DNA of 42,823 bases, taken from contig DHHS01000171.1 in NCBI GenBank assembly GCA_002403415.1, positions 1 through 42,823 on the forward strand, given 5' to 3'. Both the position numbers and the translations under genes were made by a program. The stretch comes from Sphingomonas sp. UBA4766 (GTDB lineage Bacteria > Pseudomonadota > Alphaproteobacteria > Sphingomonadales > Sphingomonadaceae). Below the pieces are notes generated by a model that had not been told where the DNA came from, made no database searches, and was given only the letters and a program-made list of their open reading frames with translations. Shown here one piece after another: positions 7,889 to 16,148 of the stretch. The stretch's first letter is position 1; the number at the start of each line of letters is the position of its first letter.

Positions 7889-9169
7889 TCAGCAATCGCC
7901 CGCTAGCGAGTGGTAGTCTGCCGCCGGGTTCGTTGTTTTTCGCGGCTCGCCTGATCGCTTATCGCCGCAATCGCGCGGGCAAGAACGTCGCGAGTGTTCA
8001 AGCGGGGACCCGCATCGCCGGGTCGCGTGTCTGGCGCCCCGCCGCGCGGTGCGTCTGCGCCACCAAATCAGATAACCTGTTAGCGTAAGCGCACAGGTCG
8101 CCATCCCGGCGAGCAGCACCAGCACGCGTCCGGCCCAGCCCAGCGCCTTGCCGCTATGGAGCGGATATTGCCACGCCATGATTGCATCGGCGGCGGTCCC
8201 TTGCGCGTGATGGGTGCTGCCCAGCACCACCCCACTACGCGCTTCGACCGTGATGAAGCGCGCGCCATAATCCCAGGTAATGTCATGGGGATCACGCGCG
8301 TGAACAATCCAGACGCCCAAGTCCGCGCGATAGGCAAGTGCCGATGGGTTCAGCATCGGCTGGTGGTCGCGGGCCGCGCGCAAGGCGGCATCGGCATTCA
8401 CGGGCGGTGCATATAAGGGGGTGTTCAGCTTGCGCTGGCGATCGGCATGGGTGGGTGTCGGGGTGCTGAACACGCGCAGAATGGTCAGGAATTCGGCGTT
8501 CAGGTTAAAATACGCGCCCGTCACCCCCATCATCACCGTGACCGGCAAAAGCCACATGCCGATGGCACGGTGCAAGTCAAAAGCCGCCTTGTGACGCTGC
8601 GTGGTGCGGCGCAGTTGCACGATTTCGCGCCAGTTCTTGGCCGATCGCCGAGCGAGCGACATCGCGATGGCCTGATCGGCAACCCACATCAGCGCAAGCC
8701 CGCCGAGCAGCCACGCAGCCCATGGCCCCCCGTGCAGTTCATAGTGCAGCTTGTAAACGAACGGCATGACATTGGCCCGAGCCAGCCGCCACGCGCCAAA
8801 TACCCGGCTTCCCTGCACGGTGGCGCTATGGGGGTCGACAAAAGCTTCCCGCCCGCCCGGCCCGACCGCCCCAGCATGATCGTGCCGGTCGACAAGATAC
8901 AGGTGCAGGCTGCCGTCGACCCGTTTGGGTAGCGCAATAAAATTTACGGCCGATCCCGGCCAGGCGCGCTCGGCGGCGGCGATGGCGGGGGCAATTGGTG
9001 CGCGGGTGACTGGGCGCTGCGTCACGGCGGTAAACAGTTCAGGGTTGAGCGCGTGGTCCGCCTCTTCATAGAAAACCAGCACGCAACCGGTCAGCGCGAC
9101 CAAAAACAGCCATGGCCCGCCAATCACGCCGAACCAGCGGTGCCACAGCCGCAGCGACCGGCCGCGCAT
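7889..9169 (-). CDS. PepSY-associated membrane protein (iron uptake)
   Basis: A 426-residue protein with the PepSY-TM layout: an N-terminal segment (RLWHRWFGVIGGPWLFLVALTGCVLVFYEE), a periplasmic PepSY-like domain, a central membrane pair (including IGMWLLPVTVMMGVTGAYF) and a final segment (VLVLLAGMATCALTLTGYLIWW). Such proteins occur with TonB siderophore receptors and some act as ferric-siderophore reductases. The ATG at 9169 begins two bases after the receptor's stop, so they form an operon. A TTG overlapping the stop is the alternative start. The last ~50 residues (after WWRRRTARRG) are an unusual Arg/Cys-rich tail. Changing frame at the CCCC run 8037-8040 gives a more protein-like ending that stops at 7903, so a frameshift is possible. 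Confidence 0.85.
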   Translation of the reverse strand: MRGRSLRLWHRWFGVIGGPWLFLVALTGCVLVFYEEADHALNPELFTAVTQRPVTRAPIAPAIAAAERAWPGSAVNFIALPKRVDGSLHLYLVDRHDHAGAVGPGGREAFVDPHSATVQGSRVFGAWRLARANVMPFVYKLHYELHGGPWAAWLLGGLALMWVADQAIAMSLARRSAKNWREIVQLRRTTQRHKAAFDLHRAIGMWLLPVTVMMGVTGAYFNLNAEFLTILRVFSTPTPTHADRQRKLNTPLYAPPVNADAALRAARDHQPMLNPSALAYRADLGVWIVHARDPHDITWDYGARFITVEARSGVVLGSTHHAQGTAADAIMAWQYPLHSGKALGWAGRVLVLLAGMATCALTLTGYLIWWRRRTARRGARHATRRCGSPLEHSRRSCPRDCGDKRSGEPRKTTNPAADYHSLAGDC

Positions 9170-9171
9170 AA

Positions 9172-11286
9172 TCAAAAGTCGACCGACAGCGTCGCCTCAA
9201 TGGTGCGCGGCGTGCCATAGGTGACACGGCTCGCCCCAAAAGCGTCAAAGGCGAAACTGTCGGTCAAATTCTTGGCATTAATCGCCAGCCGCCAATGCCT
9301 GACCCGATAGGAAAGCACTGCGTCAATGCTGGTATAGCCCGGCACGAACAGCGTGTTGGCGCTGGTTACCGGTCGCCGGTCGACGACATAAACACCTCCG
9401 CCAAAGCCAAGTCCCTTAAGCGGGCCGGTTTGCACTTCGTAATTGGACCACAGGCTGGCGGAATGCGGGGAAGTGCGCAGCACCTGCTGCCCCCGCACGG
9501 CGGACTCAGTGGAGCGTGTGACGCGCGCGTCGAGATAGGCATAGCTCGCCTGGACATGCCATCCCGGCGTAACTTCGCCCGTCATCGACACCTCAATCCC
9601 GCGGCTGCGCTGCGCTCCGTCGAGCACCGAAAAGCCGATATTGTCGGGATCGGGCGTGGCGACATTGGTCTGGGTGATCTGATAAATCGCAAAATTGCCC
9701 ATGAGCTGTTTGGTCAGGCCAAGTTTTGCGCCCAGTTCAACCTGTTCGCCGCGCGTCGGGCGAAAGGGCGCGCCGGTGACGCTGCGCCCGATCTGCGGCT
9801 GAAACGATTTGCTGTAATTGGCATAAAAGCTCAGCAAGTCGCGCGCTCGATACAATAACCCGATTCGCGGGCTGAACGCGCTGCCCGATTGGGCAGTTCG
9901 GGTCGCGGCGACACGATCGCGATCGACTTGGTCGAAAATATCATAACGCCCGCCGAGAACCAGGTCGAGCCGCTGGCCAAGTCCGATACGATCCTGAACG
10001 AAAATACCCAATTCGCGCAATTTATTACCCGCATCAAACTGCCCGCCAGCCGGCCCACGCGGCGCCCCAAGGCTTGGGGTAAAAACATCGATCGGCGCGG
10101 ATGCGGCAAAATCGAGGAACAGGAAATCGGCGGTCGAATGCGACAGATCGAGCCCGGCGGTCACATTGTGCTGAATCGCCCCGGTCGCAAATTTGCCGCG
10201 CACGGTCGTCTGCATCTGATATTCGGCATAGCGATCAAACGCATCAAAGGGGAAGCGTGGCAGGGTCCGGCCATCGGCCTCCAGAGCTCCCGGAAGTTCC
10301 GCCTCGCGGACGTCATAGGCGGTGGTGACGAACCGGAACGAGCTGCGGATCGACCAGTCGGGATCAATTTCATGAGCGAAGCGAAACCCGATGCGATACT
10401 GTTCGACATCGACGCCGCCCGTGTTGACGTTGCGTTCGCGGGGAATGCGGCCATTGGGATTGGGCAGGATCGTGCCCCGAGCAGGCAGGCCGAAATTCTG
10501 CCGGTCAAGTTCAAGCAGCCGGTATGATCCCTCCACCGTCAGGCGGGTGCGGTCGCCCAGGTTGACGCTCGCCGCCGGGGTGATGACCGAATTGCGCGTA
10601 TTCGCGCCTTCGAGAAAGGAGCCCTGGTCGCGAAACGACGCGCTGAGCCGATAGGCGAGTTGGCTTTGCGGATCGATCGGCCCGGTTAGATCTGCTTCGA
10701 CGCGGTATAAATCAAACGCGCCGATCGTCGTGGTCAGAAAATAGCCGGGCCGCGCCTCGGGCTGGCGCGAAATGAAATTGATCGTGCCGCCGGGCGATGA
10801 ATTGCCAAACAGGAGTGAAGCAGGGCCAAGCAACAGCTCGATACGATCAATGCCGGTCAGGTCCGGCCCCAGATTGGCGGCCGGCCCATTCCCAACCTTT
10901 GACAAGAGCCCATCAAGCGCGGTGGGGGCGAAAAAGCCGCGGACTTGCACCCGCACCCCGTCGAAATTGACCGGCGCCGAATTGCGCACGCTCGGCAGAT
11001 TGGCAAGCGCCGAAAATGTGTCCGCGCGCTGATCGCGCAGCAACTGTTCGGTCAACACCTGCACCGATTGGGGCGTGTCGAACAAAGTGCCGCCGTCGCG
11101 GGTCGAAATCGCACGATCAGCAAGATAGCTTTCGTTGCGCCCGGTCACGACGATATCATCGCGGTCCGGTGCACGGGCATCTCGCCCGTGCTCTGGTGTC
11201 ACTGTCTGCGCCGCAAGCGGTCCCGCGCCAGCAAGGCCCCCCCCTACCAACGCGCCCAAGAGACAGAACGTCCGCAAACCCAGCAT
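9172..11286 (-). CDS. TonB-dependent siderophore receptor
   Basis: A 704-residue outer-membrane receptor. It has a signal peptide (residues ~1-26, ending near GPLAAQ) and a TonB-box-like DDIVVTG at ~43-50. The plug domain contains FDTPQSVQVLTEQLL, VRVQVRGF and DRIELLLGPASLLFGNSSPGGTINFISRQP. A 22-strand barrel follows and ends with an aromatic residue (VDF). The TPQSVQV and GNSSPGGTIN segments are typical of ferric-siderophore receptors of the FpvA/FhuE class rather than of SusC or vitamin B12 receptors. The downstream PepSY gene supports iron acquisition. Regulation by Fur is likely because an inverted repeat resembling a Fur site lies 53 bases upstream of the ATG. The siderophore is not identifiable. 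Confidence 0.93.
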   Translation of the reverse strand: MLGLRTFCLLGALVGGGLAGAGPLAAQTVTPEHGRDARAPDRDDIVVTGRNESYLADRAISTRDGGTLFDTPQSVQVLTEQLLRDQRADTFSALANLPSVRNSAPVNFDGVRVQVRGFFAPTALDGLLSKVGNGPAANLGPDLTGIDRIELLLGPASLLFGNSSPGGTINFISRQPEARPGYFLTTTIGAFDLYRVEADLTGPIDPQSQLAYRLSASFRDQGSFLEGANTRNSVITPAASVNLGDRTRLTVEGSYRLLELDRQNFGLPARGTILPNPNGRIPRERNVNTGGVDVEQYRIGFRFAHEIDPDWSIRSSFRFVTTAYDVREAELPGALEADGRTLPRFPFDAFDRYAEYQMQTTVRGKFATGAIQHNVTAGLDLSHSTADFLFLDFAASAPIDVFTPSLGAPRGPAGGQFDAGNKLRELGIFVQDRIGLGQRLDLVLGGRYDIFDQVDRDRVAATRTAQSGSAFSPRIGLLYRARDLLSFYANYSKSFQPQIGRSVTGAPFRPTRGEQVELGAKLGLTKQLMGNFAIYQITQTNVATPDPDNIGFSVLDGAQRSRGIEVSMTGEVTPGWHVQASYAYLDARVTRSTESAVRGQQVLRTSPHSASLWSNYEVQTGPLKGLGFGGGVYVVDRRPVTSANTLFVPGYTSIDAVLSYRVRHWRLAINAKNLTDSFAFDAFGASRVTYGTPRTIEATLSVDF

Positions 11287-11338
11287 CAGTGCGCTACCCC
11301 GTGTCGATATCCTTACGCAGGACTGAGGCCGCTCCTAA

Positions 11339-11359
11339 TGCTAATGAGATCGATTCGCA
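11339..11359. promoter_or_regulatory. Candidate Fur-like operator upstream of the siderophore receptor
   Basis: An imperfect inverted repeat has arms TGCTAAT and ATTCGCA separated by GAGATCG, with 6 of 7 arm positions pairing. It resembles alphaproteobacterial Fur or Irr-type sites of TGC-AAT...ATT-GCA form and sits 53 bases before the receptor ATG. The assignment to Fur is inferred from the gene it precedes. Confidence 0.45.
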
Positions 11360-11559
11360 ATATCATTTAGGCGGCGTGGTCAATTAGACCCAGCGCCCCT
11401 GTGGTGGCCATTAGACGCATCGCATTTGCGCGATCTGGGTTAGCCGCCAATGCCGGGTTTGCGGCAGTCCAGCCATGATTGGGGTCGAATCACGCTCGCG
11501 ACCGATGCGCAGCACGATCGTCGCCAACTGGGCACGCGACCCGGATCGGATTGCGGAAA

Positions 11560-12030
11560 TCAGGTCGAAAGATGATCGGGCGCATTCCCCGTCGCCGTCC
11601 AATATCGCCCAAGGCCGATCCGGTCGGTAAGCGCGGAGAAGCCCGCCAACCGCCACAGCGGCGCGGCGGGCGGGGCGAACAGAAACGCGGTGTATCGCCG
11701 CGCAAGCTGCGGCTGCGCGGTGTTCACCGGGATGGTGTAATAGTCATTCAGCCGTGCCAGCACCGTCTCAACCTGCCCTGAGGCACAGCATAGCCAGACA
11801 AATTGATCCACGGCGTCGGACTTCAGTCGGTCCAGCGCCGCGCCGGCGTCCGCAGCGCGGCCACTGCTCAGCGCCTTGGCGGCCAGCAATGCCTTTTCAA
11901 TTGCACCAGGGGGCGCGCCGAAAGGATGGGCCTTCTGATTCGCGATCATCAACCCTGCTTCGTCGGGGCGGCCCGCAAATGTCAGGAAGTGGCATCGCGC
12001 AAACCAGAGGCGCGGGTGAGCGTGCAGCAA
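11560..12030 (-). pseudogene. C-terminal remnant of a TPR / winged-helix regulator
   Basis: A 156-codon frame with no good ribosome-binding site; its first usable codon is a TTG. The sequence reads as helical TPR repeats (HPRLWFARCHFLTFAGRPDEAGLM, AAKALSSGRAADAGAALDRL). It ends FAPPAAPLWRLAGFSALTDRIGLGRYWTATG, the closing signature of CadC-like winged-helix proteins with TPR tails, where the last loops read PLRxDPRF..L..RLGL..YW..TG..PD. The DNA-binding domain expected upstream is absent: an in-frame stop lies near 12060 and the adjacent DNA codes on the other strand. I therefore call a 5'-truncated relic. Resemblance to the family is from memory. Confidence 0.5.
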
Positions 12031-12432
12031 CTGCTGGCGCTGATCGCCGACCCGACGTTAGAAGATGATCTAGGCCGATATGCCGATATCGCCTGTAGCC
12101 AAGTCGAGGCACTTGGAGACGTGGAGGCGACGCAGGCACCGCGTGAGGTCTGCGCCAATGTGGGTGACGCAGCGGACGGCAGAGCTCATGCTATTGCGAT
12201 GCTCGGGCAATGGCTGCGCGATGTCATTCCCACGCAGCCGGTCCATCCTGCATGGGTCGCAGTGAGGCTGGTCTGGTACTACCGCTCGAACCTGCGGAAA
12301 GCGGATTATGCCCGTATCCCGCTAGCGCTGATCGCAGCACGGAAGGAAATCGAAGGTTGGTATCGCGTCGAAACGGTGCGCGGTCGGAAAATGACGTTCT
12401 ACCAGCGGCCAGCCCCTCCGTTGGATTTGTGA
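12016..12432 (+). CDS. Orphan hypothetical protein, possibly truncated
   Basis: A 138-codon frame from GTG 12016, starting VSVQQLLALIADP and ending KMTFYQRPAPPLDL. Codon use looks coding from here on, while the upstream part of the same frame (from 11803) is only antisense to the TPR remnant. It is predicted soluble, helical at the N-terminus and basic towards the C-terminus (YYRSNLRKADYARIP, ARKEIEGWYRVETVRGRK). I do not recognise the family. It overlaps the TPR remnant on the other strand at its 5' end, so it may be a fragment joined to that remnant by a past recombination. It lies on the 3' side of a tRNA gene, a common integration site. Confidence 0.45.
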   Translation: MSVQQLLALIADPTLEDDLGRYADIACSQVEALGDVEATQAPREVCANVGDAADGRAHAIAMLGQWLRDVIPTQPVHPAWVAVRLVWYYRSNLRKADYARIPLALIAARKEIEGWYRVETVRGRKMTFYQRPAPPLDL

Positions 12433-12650
12433 CGCGCGCGACAAACCCGCCAACTTAAAAAATTGGGATCCGTCGTGAACGGGAGGTAGGCCGGGATAGG
12501 CGGTGCATTCTCGAAGCTATCCCCCCCGGGTCCCGCCAATTTCGCTTCGGGTCCCTTTCGCTTTTCTTTGGCGAAGCACGAACGACGAGTCGTCCTTTGC
12601 AGCGTCAGGTTTTTTGGGGAGCGATTATGGGAACAATCCTCAAGGAAGTA

Positions 12651-12667
12651 ATTTTATCTAATAAAAT
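12651..12667. repeat. Small AT-rich palindrome 3' of tRNA-Ser
   Basis: ATTTTAT and ATAAAAT are separated by CTA, giving a perfect 7-base hairpin eleven bases beyond the tRNA CCA end. It could mark transcript end or processing for the tRNA, or be a relic of an integration site. There is no adjacent T-run, so I do not call it a terminator. Confidence 0.3.
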
Positions 12668-12677
12668 CAATGACGTA

Positions 12678-12768
12678 TGGCGGAGCGGGAGGGATTCGAA
12701 CCCTCGATACGCTTTTGACGTATACTCACTTTCCAGGCGAGCGCCTTCGACCACTCGGCCACCGCTCC
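12678..12768 (-). tRNA. tRNA-Ser (anticodon GGA)
   Basis: A full cloverleaf reads on the minus strand: acceptor GGAGCGG pairs with CCGCTCC, the D arm follows, and the anticodon GGA is at 12732-12734. A long class II variable arm (TATACG / CGTATC) and T arm GAGGGTTCGAATCCCTC follow. The discriminator is G and CCA is encoded. The long variable arm and anticodon identify a serine tRNA reading UCC/UCU. Confidence 0.97.
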
Positions 12769-12789
12769 GCATGCTTGGCAAGGCCGCGA

Positions 12790-12818
12790 GCCCTAGCCCG
12801 ACACACGCCCTTCCGCAA
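12790..12818 (-). promoter_or_regulatory. Promoter of tRNA-Ser(GGA)
   Basis: On the minus strand TTGCGG (12813-12818) and TAGGGC (12790-12795) are separated by 17 bases, fitting a housekeeping-sigma promoter. The -10 lies about 21 bases before the mature tRNA 5' end. Confidence 0.5.
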
Positions 12819-12845
12819 GCAGCACCGGCATGTCATGATGTCGCG

Positions 12846-13775
12846 ATGATCCGATCGCCCCTGCTCCCCCGCGCCACCCGCTTTGCCGCTGCTCTGATGG
12901 TCCCGCTGCTCAGCGCCGCATCCGACTCGCCCCCGCCTCAGGCCGCGCCGCGGCCAAGCACCGCCGATATCTTGAAAAGCGCCCCCGCCGACGCCTGGGC
13001 CACGATCGCTGCCGACGACCTGCTGCTGATCGACATGGCCGATGGGCGGCGCGTGACCATCTGGTTGGCGAGCGGCTATGCGCCCGTTCATGTCGCCAAT
13101 ATCCGCACGATCGCGCGCAGCGGTTGGTGGCGCGATTCCTGGATTTACCGGGTGCAGGACAATTATGTGACGCAGTGGGGTGACCCGACCGAAAAAAGGG
13201 CGCCGCCGCCGGGGATCAACACCGCGCCACCCGCCGAATATGATTGGCCCGCAGCCAAATCGGGCGTGACCCGCAACCCCTTCCCCGATGCCTATGCGCG
13301 GCAAACCGGATTCAGCGATGATGGCTGGCCGATTGCGGGCGATGGCAAGCGCCAATGGCTGCCGCATTGCTATGGCGCGGTCGGCGTGTCGCGCAATCTG
13401 GCACCCGACACCGGGACTGGCACCGATCTTTACACCGTTATCGGCCATGCGCCGCGCCATCTTGACCGCAACATTGCGCTGGTCGGCCGCGTGATTGACG
13501 GAATGGCGGCGCTGTCGGCGCTGCCGCGCGGCACCGGTGGCGGCCTGGGCCTTTATGAGGATGCAAAGCTGTATGTGCCGATCGCGCAGGTGCGGCTGGC
13601 AAGCGACTTGGCCGTCGCCGAACAGCCGCGCTGGGAGCATCTGAAGCCCCGCACGCCGTCCTTTGCTGCCTATCGCGACAGCCGGGCCAATCGCCAGCCG
13701 CCCTTTTTCACCGTCCCGGCAAGAGCGGCGGACCTGTGCAACATTCCGGTGCCGGTGCGGCGGGTGGGGAGCTAG
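12846..13775 (+). CDS. Periplasmic cyclophilin-type peptidyl-prolyl isomerase
   Basis: A 309-residue protein. The frame is open back to 12597, but that part crosses the tRNA-Ser gene on the other strand. ATG 12846 is the real start because it begins a signal peptide (MIRSPLLPRATRFAAALMVPLLSAAS). The mature part holds a divergent cyclophilin domain: VTIWLASGYAPVHVANIRTIARSGWWRDSWIYRVQDNYVTQWGD near the start of the barrel, later YGAVGVSRN and LYTVIGHAPRHLDRNIALVGRVIDGM. These enzymes catalyse proline cis-trans isomerisation during folding, here in the periplasm. The insertions between strands are longer than in short bacterial cyclophilins. It converges on the transporter lipoprotein gene with a 4-base overlap of the 3' ends. 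Confidence 0.85.
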   Translation: MIRSPLLPRATRFAAALMVPLLSAASDSPPPQAAPRPSTADILKSAPADAWATIAADDLLLIDMADGRRVTIWLASGYAPVHVANIRTIARSGWWRDSWIYRVQDNYVTQWGDPTEKRAPPPGINTAPPAEYDWPAAKSGVTRNPFPDAYARQTGFSDDGWPIAGDGKRQWLPHCYGAVGVSRNLAPDTGTGTDLYTVIGHAPRHLDRNIALVGRVIDGMAALSALPRGTGGGLGLYEDAKLYVPIAQVRLASDLAVAEQPRWEHLKPRTPSFAAYRDSRANRQPPFFTVPARAADLCNIPVPVRRVGS

Positions 13776-14368
13776 CGCCCGACCCAGGCGGCGATGTCGG
13801 CCGCCACGCGGTTGGCCGCGCGGTTGAGCGCAAGGCCCGCCGCCGCCGCCGTAACGACGGGCATCGGCTCCCGCGCTTCGAACCGGCGTTTCTCGATCGT
13901 CTTTTGCCCGTCGCGCACCAGCACCGCCTCGAATACAACCACCGCCTGATCCGTCGCGGCATCGACGCCAAAGGTCCGCAATTCACCCGACAATCGCGCG
14001 CCGCCATCGCCAAAGCTATTCTGCGGTGACAGCACCACCCGCCCGGCCTGCGCGGCCAAGGTATCGGCCAACACCCGCACAAACAGCCGCGCGGGCGGCT
14101 CTGCCCAGACGGCGCCCTTGACATAGGCGATGCTGGTAGCCCCCGTCATCACCGGCACGCGCGGCCCGGCAATCGCGGCGGGCGTCACCGGCGTCTGGAG
14201 CGCAATCGTGCGTGCGGTGCGCGAATCAAGCGTTACCCCCGCCGCCGGACTGGCCGAGGACGCAAGCGTGAGCAGCATCGCGGGCGGCTTGCCCGCCAGG
14301 CTGATACACCCCGCCAGCGGCGCCAGGGCCACCACGCCCAAGAGACGGATCAGGGATCGCAGCATCAT
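13772..14368 (-). CDS. ABC-type transport auxiliary lipoprotein (LinN/PqiC-like)
   Basis: A 198-residue lipoprotein with a short hydrophobic leader and lipobox LAGC at ~18-21. The rest fits the ABC-transport auxiliary family (PqiC/LinN type), with the PARLFVRVLADTLAAQAGRVV segment typical of it. I chose ATG 14368, preceded by TGAGG; a GTG at 14377 overlapping the MlaD-gene stop as GTGA is also possible. It is the last gene of the permease/ATPase/MlaD/lipoprotein operon and probably acts at the outer membrane to receive or hand over lipid. Gene order matches linKLMN of Sphingobium. Confidence 0.85.
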   Translation of the reverse strand: MMLRSLIRLLGVVALAPLAGCISLAGKPPAMLLTLASSASPAAGVTLDSRTARTIALQTPVTPAAIAGPRVPVMTGATSIAYVKGAVWAEPPARLFVRVLADTLAAQAGRVVLSPQNSFGDGGARLSGELRTFGVDAATDQAVVVFEAVLVRDGQKTIEKRRFEAREPMPVVTAAAAGLALNRAANRVAADIAAWVGR

Positions 14369-14373
14369 CGGCC

Positions 14374-15336
14374 TCACTTCCGGGGCTTGTAATCGGGGAG
14401 TTTGGGCTGACCGAGCAGTGCGCCAGCGCCATCGCGGTCGATCTTTTCGGCGACACTGGTCAGCGCTGCCGACATAATCCGCAAATCGCGCACCAGCTGC
14501 CCGATTTCGGGAACGGTCTGCTTGCTGAACGCCTGCACGCCGGGCCGCGCATCCTGCACCAGCCCATCGACCGAGGCGAGGCTTTGCTGCGCGGTGTCGA
14601 GCGCCTTGATCAACTTGCCACTCGCCGGTTTCAGATCGGCAACCGCGCCGTTCGTCGTCTCGGCAAGGGCGGCAATCTGGTCCGCCGCCGCGCCCACTTT
14701 CTGGAGCGTCACGCGCGTCTCGGCAAGCGTCTGACCAATGCCCGGCGACTGATCGGCAAGCGCGCGGGTCAGCCGGTCGGTGTTGGTCAGGATATTGGCC
14801 AGCGAACGGCTATTCTGATCGCTTACCAATTCGGTAACCTTGGCGGTCAGCGTTGACAGCCGCTGGAGCAATTCGGGCGCTGAACTTAGCAGCGCGCCCA
14901 GCCCGCCCTGCCGCGTCGGGATGACGGGCACACCATAGGGGCAGGAACGTTCGGCCTTGGTGGCCGGGCACGCAATCGGCGGCGCGCCGCGGATCGCGCC
15001 GTCCAGTTGCACGGTGCTTGGCCCGGTAAAGCTGCCCTGAACATAGGCGGCAGTCCCCTCCAGTATCGGGGTGTCGTTGTTCACGCGAATGCGCACGCGC
15101 ACAAATTGCGGATCATCCTTGAACAGCGAGATCTGCACCACCTGCCCCGATGGCACGCCCGAATAGCCAACCTCAGACCCCTTGCTCAGCCCGCCGACCG
15201 ATTGCTTGAAGAAAATGTCATATTCCTTCTCCGACGTGCCGTTCAACCGCGCGAGCCACACGAAAAACAGCGCGAGCATTACCAGCAACAGCAGCACGAC
15301 GGCGCCGACAAAAACATGGTTCGAGCGCGTTTCCAT
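14374..15336 (-). CDS. mlaD: MlaD/MCE family substrate-binding protein
   Basis: A 320-residue protein with one N-terminal membrane anchor (residues ~7-30, VFVGAVVLLLLVMLALFFVWLA). The MCE domain (EYDIFFKQSVGGLSKGSEVGYSGVPSGQV) follows at ~35-120, and then a long helical, coiled-coil-like tail to ~300. MCE proteins form rings that ferry phospholipid or other hydrophobic compounds across the periplasm. The start ATG 15336 shares one base with the upstream stop (TGATG), so translation is coupled. The frame upstream of it is antisense and not used. It is equivalent in position to LinM. Confidence 0.92.
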   Translation of the reverse strand: METRSNHVFVGAVVLLLLVMLALFFVWLARLNGTSEKEYDIFFKQSVGGLSKGSEVGYSGVPSGQVVQISLFKDDPQFVRVRIRVNNDTPILEGTAAYVQGSFTGPSTVQLDGAIRGAPPIACPATKAERSCPYGVPVIPTRQGGLGALLSSAPELLQRLSTLTAKVTELVSDQNSRSLANILTNTDRLTRALADQSPGIGQTLAETRVTLQKVGAAADQIAALAETTNGAVADLKPASGKLIKALDTAQQSLASVDGLVQDARPGVQAFSKQTVPEIGQLVRDLRIMSAALTSVAEKIDRDGAGALLGQPKLPDYKPRK

Positions 15337-16148
15337 CAGTGGCCTGCCCCTTGCTTGGCGGGTGGTGCGGTGTGGTGACCAACGGCGCTGGCGGTTGCCG
15401 CCCGCCCGCGCGGTCCGCGAAAATAGGACTGAATCCACGGATGATCCAGCGCCAGCAATTCCTCAATCGTCCCCACCGCAATCACTCGCCGATCCGCCAG
15501 CACCGCCACCCGATCGCAAATCGCGTAGAGCGTATCAAGATCATGGGTAATGAGGAATACGGTCAGGCCCAATGTCTGCTGCAGCGCGCGGGTCAGGTCG
15601 TCAAAGCCCGCCGCGCCAATCGGGTCGAGCCCTGCCGTCGGCTCGTCAAGAAACAGCAATTCCGGATCAAGCGCGAGCGCGCGCGCCAACCCTGCCCGCT
15701 TGCGCATCCCGCCCGACAGTTCCGCCGGATATTTGGGCCCAGCATCGGGCGGCAGACCAGTCATCACCACTTTATACGCGGCGATTTCATCGAGCAGCGC
15801 CTGGCTAAGGCCCGGATAAAATTCGCGCAGCGGCACCTGGACATTTTCCGCAACCGTCAGCGTTGAAAACAGCGCGCCGCCCTGAAACAACACTCCCCAG
15901 CGGCGGCGGATGTCGACGCTGCCATGGTCCTCGCGGCGCAGGGTCGAGCTGCCAAACACGCTGACATCGCCCGCATCGGGGTGCTGCAACCCGATGATCG
16001 AGCGCATCAGCACTGACTTGCCCGTGCCCGATCCGCCGACCACGCCCAAAATCTCGCCGCGCCGCACGTCGAGGTTCAGCCCGTCATGGACAATCTGCTC
16101 CCCAAAGCTGGTGCACAGCCCGCGCACGCTGATGATGGTGTCGGCCAT
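15336..16148 (-). CDS. mlaF: ABC transporter ATPase, Mla/Mce type
   Basis: A 270-residue ATP-binding subunit. It has Walker A GGSGTGKS (~38-45), the Q-loop at LFQGGALF, signature LSGGMRKRAGLARAL (with M in place of the common Q, typical of Mla/Mce ATPases), Walker B ELLFLDEPTAGLD and the switch histidine in LITHDLD. The ATG at 16148 overlaps the permease stop as TGATG. It powers lipid movement by the permease encoded just upstream, at the inner membrane, and corresponds to LinL. Confidence 0.95.
   Translation of the reverse strand: MADTIISVRGLCTSFGEQIVHDGLNLDVRRGEILGVVGGSGTGKSVLMRSIIGLQHPDAGDVSVFGSSTLRREDHGSVDIRRRWGVLFQGGALFSTLTVAENVQVPLREFYPGLSQALLDEIAAYKVVMTGLPPDAGPKYPAELSGGMRKRAGLARALALDPELLFLDEPTAGLDPIGAAGFDDLTRALQQTLGLTVFLITHDLDTLYAICDRVAVLADRRVIAVGTIEELLALDHPWIQSYFRGPRGRAATASAVGHHTAPPAKQGAGH

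Noticed and set aside
11411..11656. Minus-strand 81-codon frame downstream of the TPR remnant
   Set aside because: It overlaps the remnant in another frame and shows no recognisable features.
12527..12560. Repeated CGGGTCCC near the tRNA as attachment site
   Set aside because: The two copies are only about 20 bases apart and unrelated to the tRNA 3' end, so they do not bracket an element.
12597..12845. N-terminal extension of the cyclophilin
   Set aside because: It runs through tRNA-Ser(GGA) on the other strand; the signal peptide begins at 12846.
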